From Piliocolobus tephrosceles (lineage: Eukaryota; Chordata; Mammalia; Primates; Cercopithecidae), in the NCBI RefSeq assembly GCF_002776525.5, contig NC_045438.1:147290095-147354094 (forward strand): a stretch of DNA of 64,000 nucleotides, written 5' to 3'. The position numbers and the translations under genes were made by a program. A model generated the notes under the pieces. The model had not been told where the DNA came from. It did no database searches and was given only the letters and a program-made list of their open reading frames with translations. Numbering within the stretch: position 1 is the stretch's first letter; each line of letters begins with the position of its first letter. Shown here one piece after another: positions 1 through 10,455 of the stretch.

Positions 1-1080
1 TAGACTCTTGTAGTTAGATAGGGCCATGTGAATAGTTCTGGTCAATGAATATGAATAGAAACACTATGTACCACTCCTGTGCTGAGGCAGTAAAAAGCCT
101 GGTTCACCAGCAATCGTTTTTCCTTGCCATGGAGACATGCAGTCAACTTGGGTCCCTGAGTGACTGTGTGGAGCAGACAACTACCTGACTCTAAACTACA
201 CACTAAATGGTACATCTTAGATGCTCAGTGTGAGCAGGAAATAAACCTTTGTTATGTTAGCCCTGAGATTTCAGGGTTAATTTGTTACCAAAGCACAGCC
301 TAACCTGTCTTGGATGAATACACATGCTTGTCTAATGTGTTAGGTATAAATCCTATTTGACTTCAAAACCCAGAGGTCCCAGTCTTTATACTAAAGGTTA
401 TTTCCCTGTGCCTTCCAACTGCACACAACTGCCTATGGATATCTAAGTCTGTGCATTCTGTCACTTCGCTTTGGTTCTTTCCACAGTGAGAAAAATTTCC
501 TTCTTTACTTGCCTGATTAAGTTCTTCTCACCTTCAAAGTCACGTTCCAATCCTACCATATCCATGAAACTCTCTGTAGTAGAAATTGTCTGAAAACCCT
601 CTCCACATTGACAGTTCCCCAAGAATACAGATGCCAAAAATGATTTTCTAACCTCCTTTGTCCCCAAGGTGTAAACGTGAGACCTGGGTTCCACAATCAG
701 ATGTAATATATGTGAGACATTGATTGGGAAGCTTCATGAGGAAGCAGATGGGGCATGGGGCCTCTGCCTAGATGGGGCAGGTGGAGCAGAGGCGACACCT
801 CTTACCAGAAGCTCCTGTGTGGTTCTGGGTGTTGTTTCTGGAAAACTCAGCAAAGATTCTGGTCCCTGGCCCTTCTAACAATTCTCTGGGCCATCTAGCA
901 TCCTTTTATACATTCCTTCCTTTCAACTAAACTGCTTTTTGTTGTCTGCAAGGAATCCTGATCCATACATTTCCTAAAACCTCAAGTCTTCAGAGATCTC
1001 CTATCTTCTAACTTCTTATGATCTAACGCCAACCAATTTAACATTTGACATATTATAGATTTTGTTTCATAAGCACATAC
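1..1080. other. Unique intronic DNA
   Basis: No repeat family, exon or RNA gene recognised. The short open frame at 461-694 on the minus strand has no recognisable content. Confidence 0.5.
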
Positions 1081-1452
1081 TGTCTTAGTTCGTTTGGGTG
1101 ACTGTAACAAAATGCCATAAACTGGGTAACTTTTAAACAACAGAGATTTATTTCTCGCTGTTTTAGAAGCTGGGAAATCTAAGATCAAGGTGCCAGTAGA
1201 TTTGGTGTCTGGTAGGAGCCAGATTTCTAGTTTATAGACAGATTCTTCTTGCTGTGTCCTCACACAATGGAAGGGTCAAGGCAGCTCTCTAGAGCCTTCA
1301 TTAGTGTGGTATAAAGGTACTTATCCTCATCATGAAGGCTCCGCCCTCAGGAGCTAACAACCTCCCAAAGGCTCCACCTCCTAACACCATCACATCAGTG
1401 ATTAGGTTTTAACATTGAACTTTGGGAAGTCACCAACATTCAGACCACAGCA
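1081..1452 (-). mobile_element. MaLR LTR, MST type
   Basis: Reads as the reverse complement of an MST-family solo LTR: 'tgtcttagttcgtttgggtg' at the left end, then the 'caaggtgccag', 'cttgctgtgtcctcacac' and 'ctccacctcctaacaccat' blocks, ending 'accacagca'. It has the TG...CA ends of an LTR and is near full length. It is diverged from the consensus and carries no internal retroviral sequence. Confidence 0.85.
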
Positions 1453-1464
1453 GCACACATCTTC

Positions 1465-1560
1465 TCTTCCCAACTAGACTTTATCTCCTTGAGGGCAGGA
1501 TGATATCTCAGACTTCTGTATCCCAAGCAGTGTTTGACACAGCGCTGGGTCAACTTTTGG
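1465..1560 (+). repeat. L2-like 3' end
   Basis: 'tccttgagggcagga' followed by 'tgtatcccaagcagtg' and 'gacacagcgctggg' matches the conserved 3' end of LINE-2, directly after the MaLR LTR. Old and short. Confidence 0.6.
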
Positions 1561-1695
1561 AATTTATAGGATGACCATATAATTTATCATCCAAACTAGA
1601 ATACTTTGAGGAGTGGAACAAAGGCATATTATTAATACTATTACAACAGGTATAAACCAGGACTGACACAGACAGTCCTACCACAGACAGATATT

Positions 1696-1727
1696 ATTAT
1701 CAAGGCACAATTAGTTCTTTGATGCAT
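1696..1727. repeat. Dispersed direct repeat, copy 1
   Basis: Core 'tatcaaggcacaattagttc' followed by 'tttgatgcat'. It matches 2625-2656 at 30 of 32 positions. I do not recognise it as part of a known repeat family. Confidence 0.8.
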
Positions 1728-2624
1728 AGTGTGTCATACTCGTCATTGATAATTGTTGACTGAGTAAACAGATAAACATAAGTGAAAGGGGAAATAGTGC
1801 AGTGAAAATGTGAATGTGGAAAAGTGGTTCCCGACACCCGGGTTCAAATCATCACAGGAGATCATGATCTTCTGGAGCCTCCCTCGTCCCATCCTGCAGG
1901 GATAGATGGTTGGGCTTAGATGACCTTTCAGGTTCTGCTGCTGCTGAAATACAGCTTTGGTTCTCCTAAGGAAGCTTTTTCCATTCGATGGTTTCATGAT
2001 AAAGAATCCCTTTTGCTCTTCAGAGATTCCTTTTAGATTTGGGAAAATCATCCATAAAACTTTAACCACAGGAGTAATTATGTTGCACAGGTGAGCTAGC
2101 ATACCTATACAAGACCACTTCCCTCACGCCAATCCCTCCCTACCAGGGTCACAACTGATTGGCAGCATTACCAGAAGAACAGTCAGACCAAAAACTTCTC
2201 AAAGATCAAGCCCATATTCATTATTTCTATCTCTAAGATTTCATTCAGTTCCTGGATAATAAACACTGAAACACATTATAAGAGGCCAGGTGCTACCTGC
2301 ATGTTGTATATGTGAGTAATTCAGGCTCGGGGGCCTGGTTCTTTTCCTCAGCGCTCAGCGAGGGAAGTCGGTCCACATCTTTGTCCCAGGCTCACTGCTC
2401 CTTCTGCCTCCTATCTTGAATGTGGGCAGAGGATGGAGAGGTGGGGAAAACACCTGCTCAGTCCCATCCTATGATGCATCTGTGTGGGTGTGTACAGCCT
2501 TGTAAAGAACTTCATTGTGTTCTAGCTACCCTAGGCCAGGCTAGAATAATAAACTGAAGTAATACGAGTAAAGAGCCTCAATACCAAGCACATAGTAGAG
2601 GTTCAGTAGATGGTAGCTATTACT

Positions 2625-2656
2625 ATTATCAAGGCACAATTAGTTCCCTGATGCAT
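2625..2656. repeat. Dispersed direct repeat, copy 2
   Basis: Second copy of the 32-bp segment, 929 bp from the first, differing only at two adjacent bases (cc instead of tt). It lies immediately after a MIR-like 3' tail, whereas copy 1 does not. Confidence 0.8.
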
Positions 2657-3954
2657 GCAATTTCCCTCACGATGCTCCAGCTACAACCCTCAGGAGGAAG
2701 AGAATTATCATCAGTGATTGCACAATTAGTGATGCAAGTGAAATGAAAGCTAATTGTTTAGCATCAGCTTGCTCTGATGATACTTTGGATGGTACTCAAA
2801 TTGGTACACGGAAGGTATTGTAAACACACTAAACACAGTTTGAACTGACAGTCACACTAGTTCAGCTGCAATGGCCAATAAAATATAGCTCAGCAGTACA
2901 GAAAAAAGCTATGTATCTAGACTGTGAAACTCAAATACATCCTAACCAGTCTGTAAAAGAAACTAACAAGATACAAAATGAAAGAAAAATGCATAAAATA
3001 TTAAACGTACTATGGTTTTAATTGTTTGTGACATGAACTTAGCAGCGATGAAGAATTTAGTCTTACATAAAGTTTAGTAAGAAAAAAAAAAAAGGAACTG
3101 AAAAAACTGCTTGGGGTTGAGGCCGGTATCTTGGGGGTGGAAGGAAAAATAGGAAGAAACACGCCCTCATTTGCTTCGAGCATGGTTAGCTGATCTGTCT
3201 GAAATTAGACCCACTTTCAAGTGTTTTAAGTTAATTATTAAGCCATTTCTTAACCTCATGAATGTAGTTTTCATGTGCTTTCAAATCTGGCCTTGAACTA
3301 ATAGACCCTTTCACTTCAGTGGTTCTGGAAATGAATGTCAGATGGGAGAGGAAAGCATTTTAACTGTGTTTTTCCAAGGGTCAAAGCTCTGAAAATATAG
3401 TATAGTTTGTACATAAAACTCAGTACACCTGAATATCCTGCTGGCCTTTGTCTGGTAATGAAGCAAACCATGCCACCCTTTAAAACTTCTGCTTCCTTTC
3501 CAAACGCGGCCGGCTGTGTCGGTGCTGAGCTATCTAACTGCTCAAGTGAATCCATTCTTAGGATCAAAGTTTCAATAGATGAGAAACAGGTGGCACTTAG
3601 GCACCCTGGGGCAGCCTTCTCTTAACTTGTAAGAAAGAGAATGGTAAGTCCAGGCCTCCATTCTAGAATATTCTCCTTTTTTTAAAAAAAAAGAAGACAT
3701 AAAGAGTAAGAGGAAGAAATGCCTGTCAGTAAGAATGGCCAACGCTGTAGGAGTATTACTGGAACCTCTTTCTGTTAATTTGTCATTCTCATGGAGGCAT
3801 CTCAGCAGTTGGTCTGGTTTCATCTGCCATTGTCAGAAATCTATGGCTGATGAATACAACAGTTGAAATGATAAAATATTGGGCAACTTTTACTTCACAA
3901 ATTAAAGTAAAATAATGCCTTGGCTTGCATCACAAATTAATAATGAAAATAGTA

Positions 3955-4145
3955 GCCAATATTTATTGACTGCTAAGCCATTTCCACGTATATTCTATGA
4001 AGCAGGTACTACTATCACCCATTTACAGAGGGAGAACTGAGGTGGAGGGACATTGAGTAACTTGCCCAAGATCATATTTTTTGTAATAGTAGAATCAAGA
4101 TTCAAACTTGCGTAATCAGAATCCAGAATTCATGTTCTTAATTGC
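3955..4145 (-). repeat. MIR SINE relic
   Basis: 'atttattgactgctaagcca', 'acccatttacagagggagaa', 'ctgaggtgg' and 'taacttgcccaagatca' follow the MIR core in reverse orientation. Confidence 0.75.
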
Positions 4146-4187
4146 TATACTATAATGTACAGTGAAATCCATGAATGCAAAGTACTT

Positions 4188-4472
4188 GTTTTGTTTTTTT
4201 TTGAGATAAAGTTTCATTCTTTCACCCAGGCTGGGCTGCAGCAGCTCCCTGCAGCCTCGACCCTCTGGGGCCAAGTGGTCCTCCCACCTTGGCCTCCCAA
4301 GTAGCTGAGACTACAGGTATGCACCATCACACCTGGCTAATTTTAAAAATTTTTATAGAGATGAAGTCTCCCAGTGGTGCTAGGCTGTTCCTAAACTCTT
4401 GGGGTCAAGTATTCCTCCTGCCTTGGCTTCCTGAAGTGCTGGGATTACAGGCGTGAACCACCGCATCAGGCT
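4188..4472 (-). mobile_element. AluJ-type element
   Basis: Full-length but heavily diverged Alu, T-tract at left and the 5' end near 4472. A short imperfect target duplication (gcaaag-ac) flanks it. It forms an inverted pair with the next Alu, 46 bp away. Confidence 0.9.
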
Positions 4473-4518
4473 GCAAAGGACTTTAAAAAAAGTGCTAAAA
4501 AAAAAAAAAATTAAAGTA

Positions 4519-4797
4519 GGCCGGGCGTGGTGCCTCACGCCTCTAATCCCTGTACTTTGGAAGGCTGAAGCAGGTGGATCACTTGAGGCCAGGAGTTTGA
4601 GATCAGCCTGGCCAACATGGTGAAACCGCGTCTCTACATACAAAAATTAGCTGGGCATGGTGGCTCACGCATGTAGTTCCAGCTACTCCGGAGGCTGAGG
4701 TACGAGAATCACTTGAACCCAGGAGGCGAAGGTGGCAGTGAGCCGAGATCGCACCACTGAACTGCAGCCTGGGTGACAGAGTGAGACTCCATCTTAC

Positions 4798-4839
<42 letters not shown>

Positions 4840-4939
4840 NNNNNNNNNNNNNNNNNNNNNNNNNNNNNNNNNNNNNNNNNNNNNNNNNNNNNNNNNNNNN
4901 NNNNNNNNNNNNNNNNNNNNNNNNNNNNNNNNNNNNNNN

Positions 4940-4976
<37 letters not shown>
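4519..4976 (+). mobile_element. Alu element with assembly gap in its A-tail
   Basis: Starts 'ggccgggcgtggtgcctcac' and runs through both arms to a poly-A that begins at 4799. The tail reads 41 A, then 100 N, then 37 A. A sequence resembling the left flank (aa-taaagta) follows the tail near 4978, which suggests the insertion ends there. Confidence 0.9.
4840..4939. other. Assembly gap, 100 N
   Basis: Exactly 100 N flanked on both sides by pure A. The round length suggests a placeholder rather than a measured distance. The hidden sequence is probably only more A-tail. Confidence 0.95.
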
Positions 4977-4978
<2 letters not shown>

Positions 4979-5074
4979 AATAAAGTAAAAGAAATAAAAA
5001 TAAAAGCCAGGAAACCACTGCTTTTTAAAGCTATACTTACTGAATTCTTTCTTTAAAATATTTAACACACTTAG

Positions 5075-5245
5075 TATGCATTGTGCACTTTGTCCACATG
5101 ATTTAACTTAATCCTCTGCAAATCAGTTGTTAGCTCCATTATACAAATGAAGACACCGTGAGCCAAGAAAGTTGTACTTCATCATAGGAACTGTCACTGT
5201 AATGTGAACCCAAACCTGACAGAGTCCAGGTCATTTAGAACTTTC
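5075..5245 (-). repeat. MIR SINE relic
   Basis: 'acttaatcctctgcaaatca', 'ccattatacaaatgaagaca', 'tgaacccaaacctgacagag' follow the MIR order in reverse orientation, with strong divergence. Confidence 0.6.
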
Positions 5246-5764
5246 ATGATGCTACTCTACTTCTTCTTTCTTTAAAGCAATTTTTACTATTAAGAATGAA
5301 TTCAATAAGAAAAAACTTTGCAATCAAACTATTCATAAGTTTAAAATTAGAAGGGAAAATGTTCTTTTCTATCTTGTACCAGGCAAAGAATAGTTCTGAC
5401 TTCTTAAGAATCAATCTTAGAAATGGTAAGATTCAAGTGATTTGTTATAACATAGGCCAGACAAGAAGAAAGAACATTAGTAGTAAAACTAGTTAGCCTT
5501 TATTAAAACAGACAGCAGTAATGTTCACATTCTCGCATATTCCTAAGAGAGACAGATCTCTAATGCCATTTTTAACTGAACCCACAGAGAAGATAATTAA
5601 GACTGTCCATTTTCTCATTTTTCCCTCTTTCTCTTACTTACTATTTTTTTTGTATCCAGTGTAAGCTTACTTTGGTATACAAAAAGAAACTAGTGTCCAG
5701 AAGTTATCAAATAAGACTCCTGCAATTAAAATGGGTAAGGCAGTCTGGACCTGGGCTTAAAAAT
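5246..5764. other. Unique intronic DNA
   Basis: No recognisable repeat or exon. The open frame at 5296-5496 is AT-rich and has no recognised domain. Confidence 0.5.
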
Positions 5765-6530
5765 ACAGGCTTGACTCATGCCGATTAGGATGGTACTATC
5801 AAAACAAAACAAAACAAAAAAAAAAAAGAGAGAGAGAGAGAAATAAGTGTTGATGTGAATGTGGAGAGACTGGAACCCTTGTGCACTACTGGTAGAAACG
5901 TAAAATGGTACAGCTGCCATGGAAAACAGGATGGCAGCCCCTCAAAAGATTAAAAACAGAGATACCATACAATCCAGCCATCCTATGTCTGGACAAATAC
6001 CCCAAATAATTGAGAGCAGGGATTTAAAGAGATATCTGTGCACCCATGTTCAGAGCAAACATTATTCATAATAGCCAAATGGTAGAAACAACCTAAATGT
6101 CCATCAAAGGATGAATGAATAAATGAAACATGGCATCCGCATCCAATGGAATAGTATTTAGCCCTGAAAAGGAGAAAAAATTCTGACACATGCTACAACA
6201 TGGATGAACCCCAGGGACATTATGCTAAGTGAAATAAGCAAGTCACAAAAAGATAAACACTGGTGAGCATATAACTCCGCTGATACGAGGTACCAAAAGT
6301 AATCAAATTCATAGAGGCAGAAAGTAGATTAGAAGGCTGAGGGAAGGGGGAAATGAGGAGTTATTGCTTAATGAGTACAGGGTTTCAGTTTTGCAAGATG
6401 AAAAGTTCTGGAGATTGGTTGTACAATAATGAGAATGTACTTAACACCACTAACTATACACTTACAAATGAGTAAGACAGTAAATTTTATGTTATGTACA
6501 TTTTACCACAAGTAAAACACAAAAACAAAA
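5765..6530 (+). mobile_element. Old L1 (L1M) 3' end
   Basis: Contains the degraded end of L1 ORF2 ('gcactactggtagaaacgta', 'atccagccatcctatgtctg', 'aacatggatgaaccccaggg') and a 3' UTR ending in A-rich sequence at about 6530. A (GA)n-A tract interrupts it at 5815-5842. The frame is broken; no functional protein. Confidence 0.85.
5815..5842. repeat. Poly-A/(GA)n simple repeat
   Basis: A-tract followed by seven GA units, lying inside the L1M fragment. Confidence 0.85.
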
Positions 6531-6589
6531 ACAAAGGCTTGAAAGTGGGGACATAAATGCTGGCTTCCCTCTTCTACCTTCAAACGTTG

Positions 6590-6770
6590 TGACTCCAGAT
6601 AAGCTATTTATTGAGTTATGGATGCTCAGATTCCTTATCTGTGAAATGGGGATAATAATAGTGCCTACCGCTCAGGGTTATGAGGATGATATGAGTGAAC
6701 ACATGTAACATATTTAGCACGGTATTTGGCCATGATAAGCACGCCATAAATGCTGACTTTGGGTCCCAGC
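6590..6770 (+). repeat. MIR SINE relic
   Basis: 'ccttatctgtgaaatgggga', 'taataatagtgcctacc', then the tail resembling 'aagcacgccataaatgctg' are the MIR forward order. Confidence 0.75.
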
Positions 6771-7472
6771 AGTAGGCATGGAATATTTAGCCAATGACAA
6801 TTATGGGTAATGATTTTAAAATTTGATAATATATTGTGATTATGTTTGTAAAAGGAATCTTTATTTTTTAGAGGCATTTACTAGTATATTTCTAGATAAC
6901 ATAAAATGTAAACGGGATTTTCTTCAAAATAATCAGGGTTGGGGGAATGGAGGTAGATAAGAGCACAGATGACATAAGATTGGCTGGTGATTTGATGACT
7001 GCTAAGGGTGGGTAATAGGTATGTGGGATTATTATACTATTCTCTCTACAATTTCCATAAATAGAGTTCCTTAACGGAGTTAAAACAAAAAAATCCTTGA
7101 TCCCAATCTTTGATGATGGCTTTCAGATAATTTTTCAAACTAGTACATGGTCATGGATTTGGTATCGCTGACCCTAGGTCCTGTCTATCCACACGTTTTC
7201 TTCAGGTGGAGTAATTGAACAGCATAGCAAATTTTCCACAGAAGTCTTAATTGTATAAAAAGATCATCACAATAAGCAGGTTACCACAAAATTAGGCTGC
7301 ATGTGAGCACAAGATGAAAATATCGATGTTCTTAGCATCTTAAAACTGTGTTTTTCTCAAGTTTCCTATTCTTCTGTCCCTTTCACTAAAAATGCACACA
7401 TAACTTTCACCCATTCCCACCATCATTTTGAGAACACCCTTCTAGTCTGTCGTACTTCTCATCAGTTTCATC
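6771..7472. other. Unique intronic DNA
   Basis: AT-rich, no repeat family or exon recognised. Confidence 0.5.
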
Positions 7473-7487
7473 AAAAGAGGTCAGGTG

Positions 7488-7641
7488 ATTAGCTGGGTGT
7501 GGTGGCACACGCCTGTAATCCCAGCTACTCGGAAGGCTGAGGCAGGAGAATCACTTGAACCTGGAAGGCGGAGGTTGCAGTGAGATTGTGCCACTGCACT
7601 CCAGCCTGGGCGACAAGCAAAATTCCATTTCAAAAAAAAAA
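7488..7641 (+). mobile_element. 5'-truncated Alu (right arm)
   Basis: Only the right half of an Alu, from 'agctgggtgtggtggcacac' to a short A-tail. Near-identical flanks (aaaagaggtca-gtga on both sides) form a target duplication, so the truncation happened at insertion. Confidence 0.9.
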
Positions 7642-7691
7642 AGAGGTCAAGTGAGACAAAATAAGTCCAAAGCATAGTATTTTGCTTTAGA

Positions 7692-8271
7692 TGCCAGGGA
7701 GACCAAGGTGGGAGACTTGAGGCCAGGAGTTCAAGACGAACTTGGGCAACAAAGAGAGACCCTGTCTCTACAAAAAATAAACAATATCAGCCGGGGCTGA
7801 GCACAGTGGCTCATGCCTGTAATTTCAGCACTCTGGGAAGCTGAGGTGGGCGGATCACCTGAGGTCAGGAGTTCAAGACCAGCCTGGCCAACATGGTGAA
7901 ACCCTGTCTCTACTAAAAATAAAAAATCAGCTGGGTATAGTGGTGCGTGCCTGTAATTCCAGCTACTCAGGAGACTGAGACATGAGAATTGCTTGAACTT
8001 GGGAGGTGGAGGCTGCAGTGAGCTGAGATTGCATGCCACTGCACTCCAGCCTGGGCGACAGAGTGAGACTCTGTCTAAAAAAAAAAAAAAACACACACAC
8101 ACAAAAATTAGCCAGGATGGTGGTGTGTGCCGATAGCCCCAGCTACTCAGGAGGCTGATGTGGGAAGATCGCTTGCGCCCAGGAGGCAGAGGTTGCAATG
8201 AGCTGTGATTACACCATTGCATTCCAGCCTGGGTGACAGAGGGAGACCCTCTCTCAAAACAAACAAACAAA
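7692..8271 (+). mobile_element. AluJ-type element split by a younger Alu
   Basis: Left part 7692-7794 ('tgccagggagaccaaggtgg' to the mid A-rich linker) and right part 8104-8271 ('aattagccaggatggtggtg' to the tail) are one diverged Alu. The second Alu sits exactly at the A-rich middle linker, a typical target. Confidence 0.8.
7795..8103 (+). mobile_element. AluS-type element nested in an older Alu
   Basis: Complete Alu in the same orientation as its host, from 'ggctgagcacagtggctcat' to an A-tail that has grown a (CA)n end at 8092-8102. Confidence 0.9.
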
Positions 8272-10023
8272 AGCCTTACTGTTTTTCTTAATGTAAATAC
8301 CCAAATCAATATTCCTACACCAGTGGCTACATGCGTACAACACTATTTCTAGAGGCTCTGGCAGACCAGCAACCGACTGGCTTCCTCATCTTATCTGGGA
8401 CTTTTGGGCCATTCTGGTTTAGAGTTGGGCTGGTGGTAGAACCGATGATACCAATGTCTAGACTAGAGGAAAGGATGGGAGAGTAGAAAGGGTGCCCCAG
8501 AGAATTCAAATGGAACTGCCCTTTTAGATAGTAACACTATAGTTAAAGAACAAAGAGAGGGACACTACATTTCCTTATTTATGTATTGTCAATGGTGATG
8601 TTTAGAATACTACCCTTTCCAAGAGGCAAACATGAGGGAATTAAACCAGGCAGAGTCTTTGAAATAATAATTTCCCCACTACTGTTACTTGCTGAGAAAC
8701 CCTTTTCACTGTGGCAATCTGAAATTAACCTTGTAAAACACACTATGTGGAAAAACAAAACAAAACAAAAAATAAGCTGACTTCTTAAAAAAAATTTTCA
8801 AAGTTTGGCTAACATATCAAAAGCCAAATCTCTAGCAATATAATTTAAATGCCAGGTTACACTGCTCCTTCCTGGCCCCCTATCCTATCCCTCAAGTATG
8901 ATTTTTTTTTTTTTTATAAACAGCAAAAATGAATGGTTATGCTTATCAAGTTTTAGAGTTATCTCCTGATTGTGCAGGCTGATACATTTGGTAGAATTTT
9001 GACAAAAGCTGGTCTATACCATTCCACTATGGGTTAGACGGCCATGCATGCAGATCCTTCATGGGCACTTGTCAAGCACATGCAAATTATCACTCCTATT
9101 GGACACAAGAATCCACACAATCAGTGAGAACACAGAAAATAGTATTGTCTTTGTTGCTATTGCCAGAGTGAAGCTGTATTTGCTTTATTTTAACGAACAT
9201 GTCCTTGCAATTTATTTGGAGGAACAAGATTATACACAGATTAAAACAATTTTGGAATTACACGGCCAGATAAATATCAGGGTTTTTTTCCATAAGTTAA
9301 ATCATTGCTATATGCTTTCTTTCTTTTTTTTTTTTTTAAGGGCTTAACAATTGTGTTGGAGAAAGGACATCAAATGATGCTTAGAAATGTGATACACATT
9401 TTCATTTCACACTCCATCAGCTTTTACAACTGTAGCTCAATGAAATGTAAGAGAGAGCTTGGCAAACGGCCATATTTACCAAGGTATAAAATAGGGGTCA
9501 GGTTACTTTTTTATAGAAGGAAAAAAAATGTTTAATTTTCACTCCACATGACTAAAGTAGATATCCAGCTAACACCCTTCTGAAAGGCACCGTAACTGCA
9601 TATATGATACGGTTTAGTGCCTGTTCAGCTGTAGGATTTTACTACAGTATAAACAGCTTTGTAAAGCAAGAAAACACCCCTTTCCTTATCCCTTTCCACT
9701 CAGGATCTACTGACATAGAAACATACTGGATCAGATCATCTTTTGGTGTCAACATTTTCGCCTGCAAATAATGGCTTTTACCCCCTACTTCTAAACTGGA
9801 AGCAGAAACAGCTTATTCCCTTTACAGCCAGAGAAGCAAAGCTATCAGCATCAGCAAAAACACATCTTTCTAATTCAGATTTCAATCTGTCAGAAAGGAT
9901 TAAAGCCTCATGCATACATAAAAAGGGAACTATAAATGATAACAGAAACATGGTCTGGAATCACTGTGCTTCCACAGCTGCTGTTTTACTAGCAGTGTAG
10001 AGAGGAGAGCATCTTTTACTTAC
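8272..10023. other. Unique intronic DNA
   Basis: No repeat family recognised apart from short T-tracts at 8901-8915 and 9325-9339. It ends at the donor of the 55-codon exon. The open frame at 9048-9347 is not recognised. Confidence 0.5.
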
Positions 10024-10188
10024 CTTTGTCAAACCTGAGACTTCTCCCTTTGCTAGAGGTTTGCTGATGGAGGGTGTGTACACTTTGGCATCAGACACCG
10101 GCTGCCCTTTCATAAAATGTTTGCCTGATTCCCAGATGTCCACTTCAACCATTTTCCCCATGAACGCAGGGTTCTTTGGCACTAAAAC
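10024..10188 (-). CDS. CDKAL1: CDKAL1 internal coding exon (C-terminal half of TRAM domain and start of tail)
   Basis: CDKAL1 is a radical-SAM methylthiotransferase that converts t6A37 to ms2t6A37 in tRNA-Lys(UUU), improving decoding of lysine codons (for example in proinsulin); it is anchored in the ER membrane by a C-terminal hydrophobic tail. This exon encodes 55 codons, reading VLVPKNPAFMGKMVEVDIWE at its start and ending KGEVSGLTK. I recognise it as the second part of the TRAM RNA-binding domain plus the linker after it, roughly residues 464-518 of the ~579-residue protein (numbering from memory). Borders: acceptor 'tttaag' just above 10188 and a strong donor AAG|gtaagt just below 10024. 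Phase is 0 at both ends (165 nt). The acceptor has a poor pyrimidine tract, so splicing efficiency may vary. An open frame continues to 9961 only by reading into the intron. The next exon, expected to encode the hydrophobic tail, is not visible in 1-10023. Confidence 0.95.
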
Positions 10189-10202
10189 CTTAAACACATT
10201 TG

Positions 10203-10455
10203 TTCAAGAGGCTTAATTTTTAAAAATAAACATTTTACTTCAGAACAGTATCAGATTTATAGAATTATTGCAAAGATAGTATGGAGAGCTCCTGTGTACC
10301 CAACTCCCAGTTTCCTTATTATTTACCATCTTACATTTGCCACAATTAATGAACCCAAACTGATATATTATTAATACTATTAACCAAAGGCATACTTAAT
10401 TATCCAGGTTTCCTCATTGTCCCTCAGTGTCATTTTTCTATTCCGGGATCCCCTC
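10203..10455. repeat. Old L1M-like fragment
   Basis: 'gaattattgcaaagatagta', 'cacaattaatgaacccaaac' and 'tttctattccgggatcc' resemble a common segment of old mammalian L1 3' ends. Family and orientation not certain. It lies only 15 bp from the exon acceptor. Confidence 0.45.

Larger units (their letters stand above)
1561..3954. other. Unique intronic DNA with one dispersed 32-bp repeat
   Basis: Mostly unrecognised unique sequence. It contains a MIR-like tail near 2580-2620 and two copies of a 32-bp segment (1696-1727 and 2625-2656) reported separately. A short A-tract lies at 3082-3093. No exon recognised. Confidence 0.5.
1..10023 (-). other. CDKAL1: CDKAL1 3'-ward intron (partial)
   Basis: Begins with the donor gtaagt at 10023-10018 and runs off the left edge. 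The terminal exon of CDKAL1 (the hydrophobic tail ending FVKVYN) was sought on the minus strand and not seen, so the acceptor lies outside the window. Confidence 0.75.

Noticed and set aside
7731..8309. A 192-codon minus-strand frame
   Set aside because: Entirely antisense Alu translation (typical 'SPSVTQAGMQW' and 'FHHVGQAGLELLTS' peptides).
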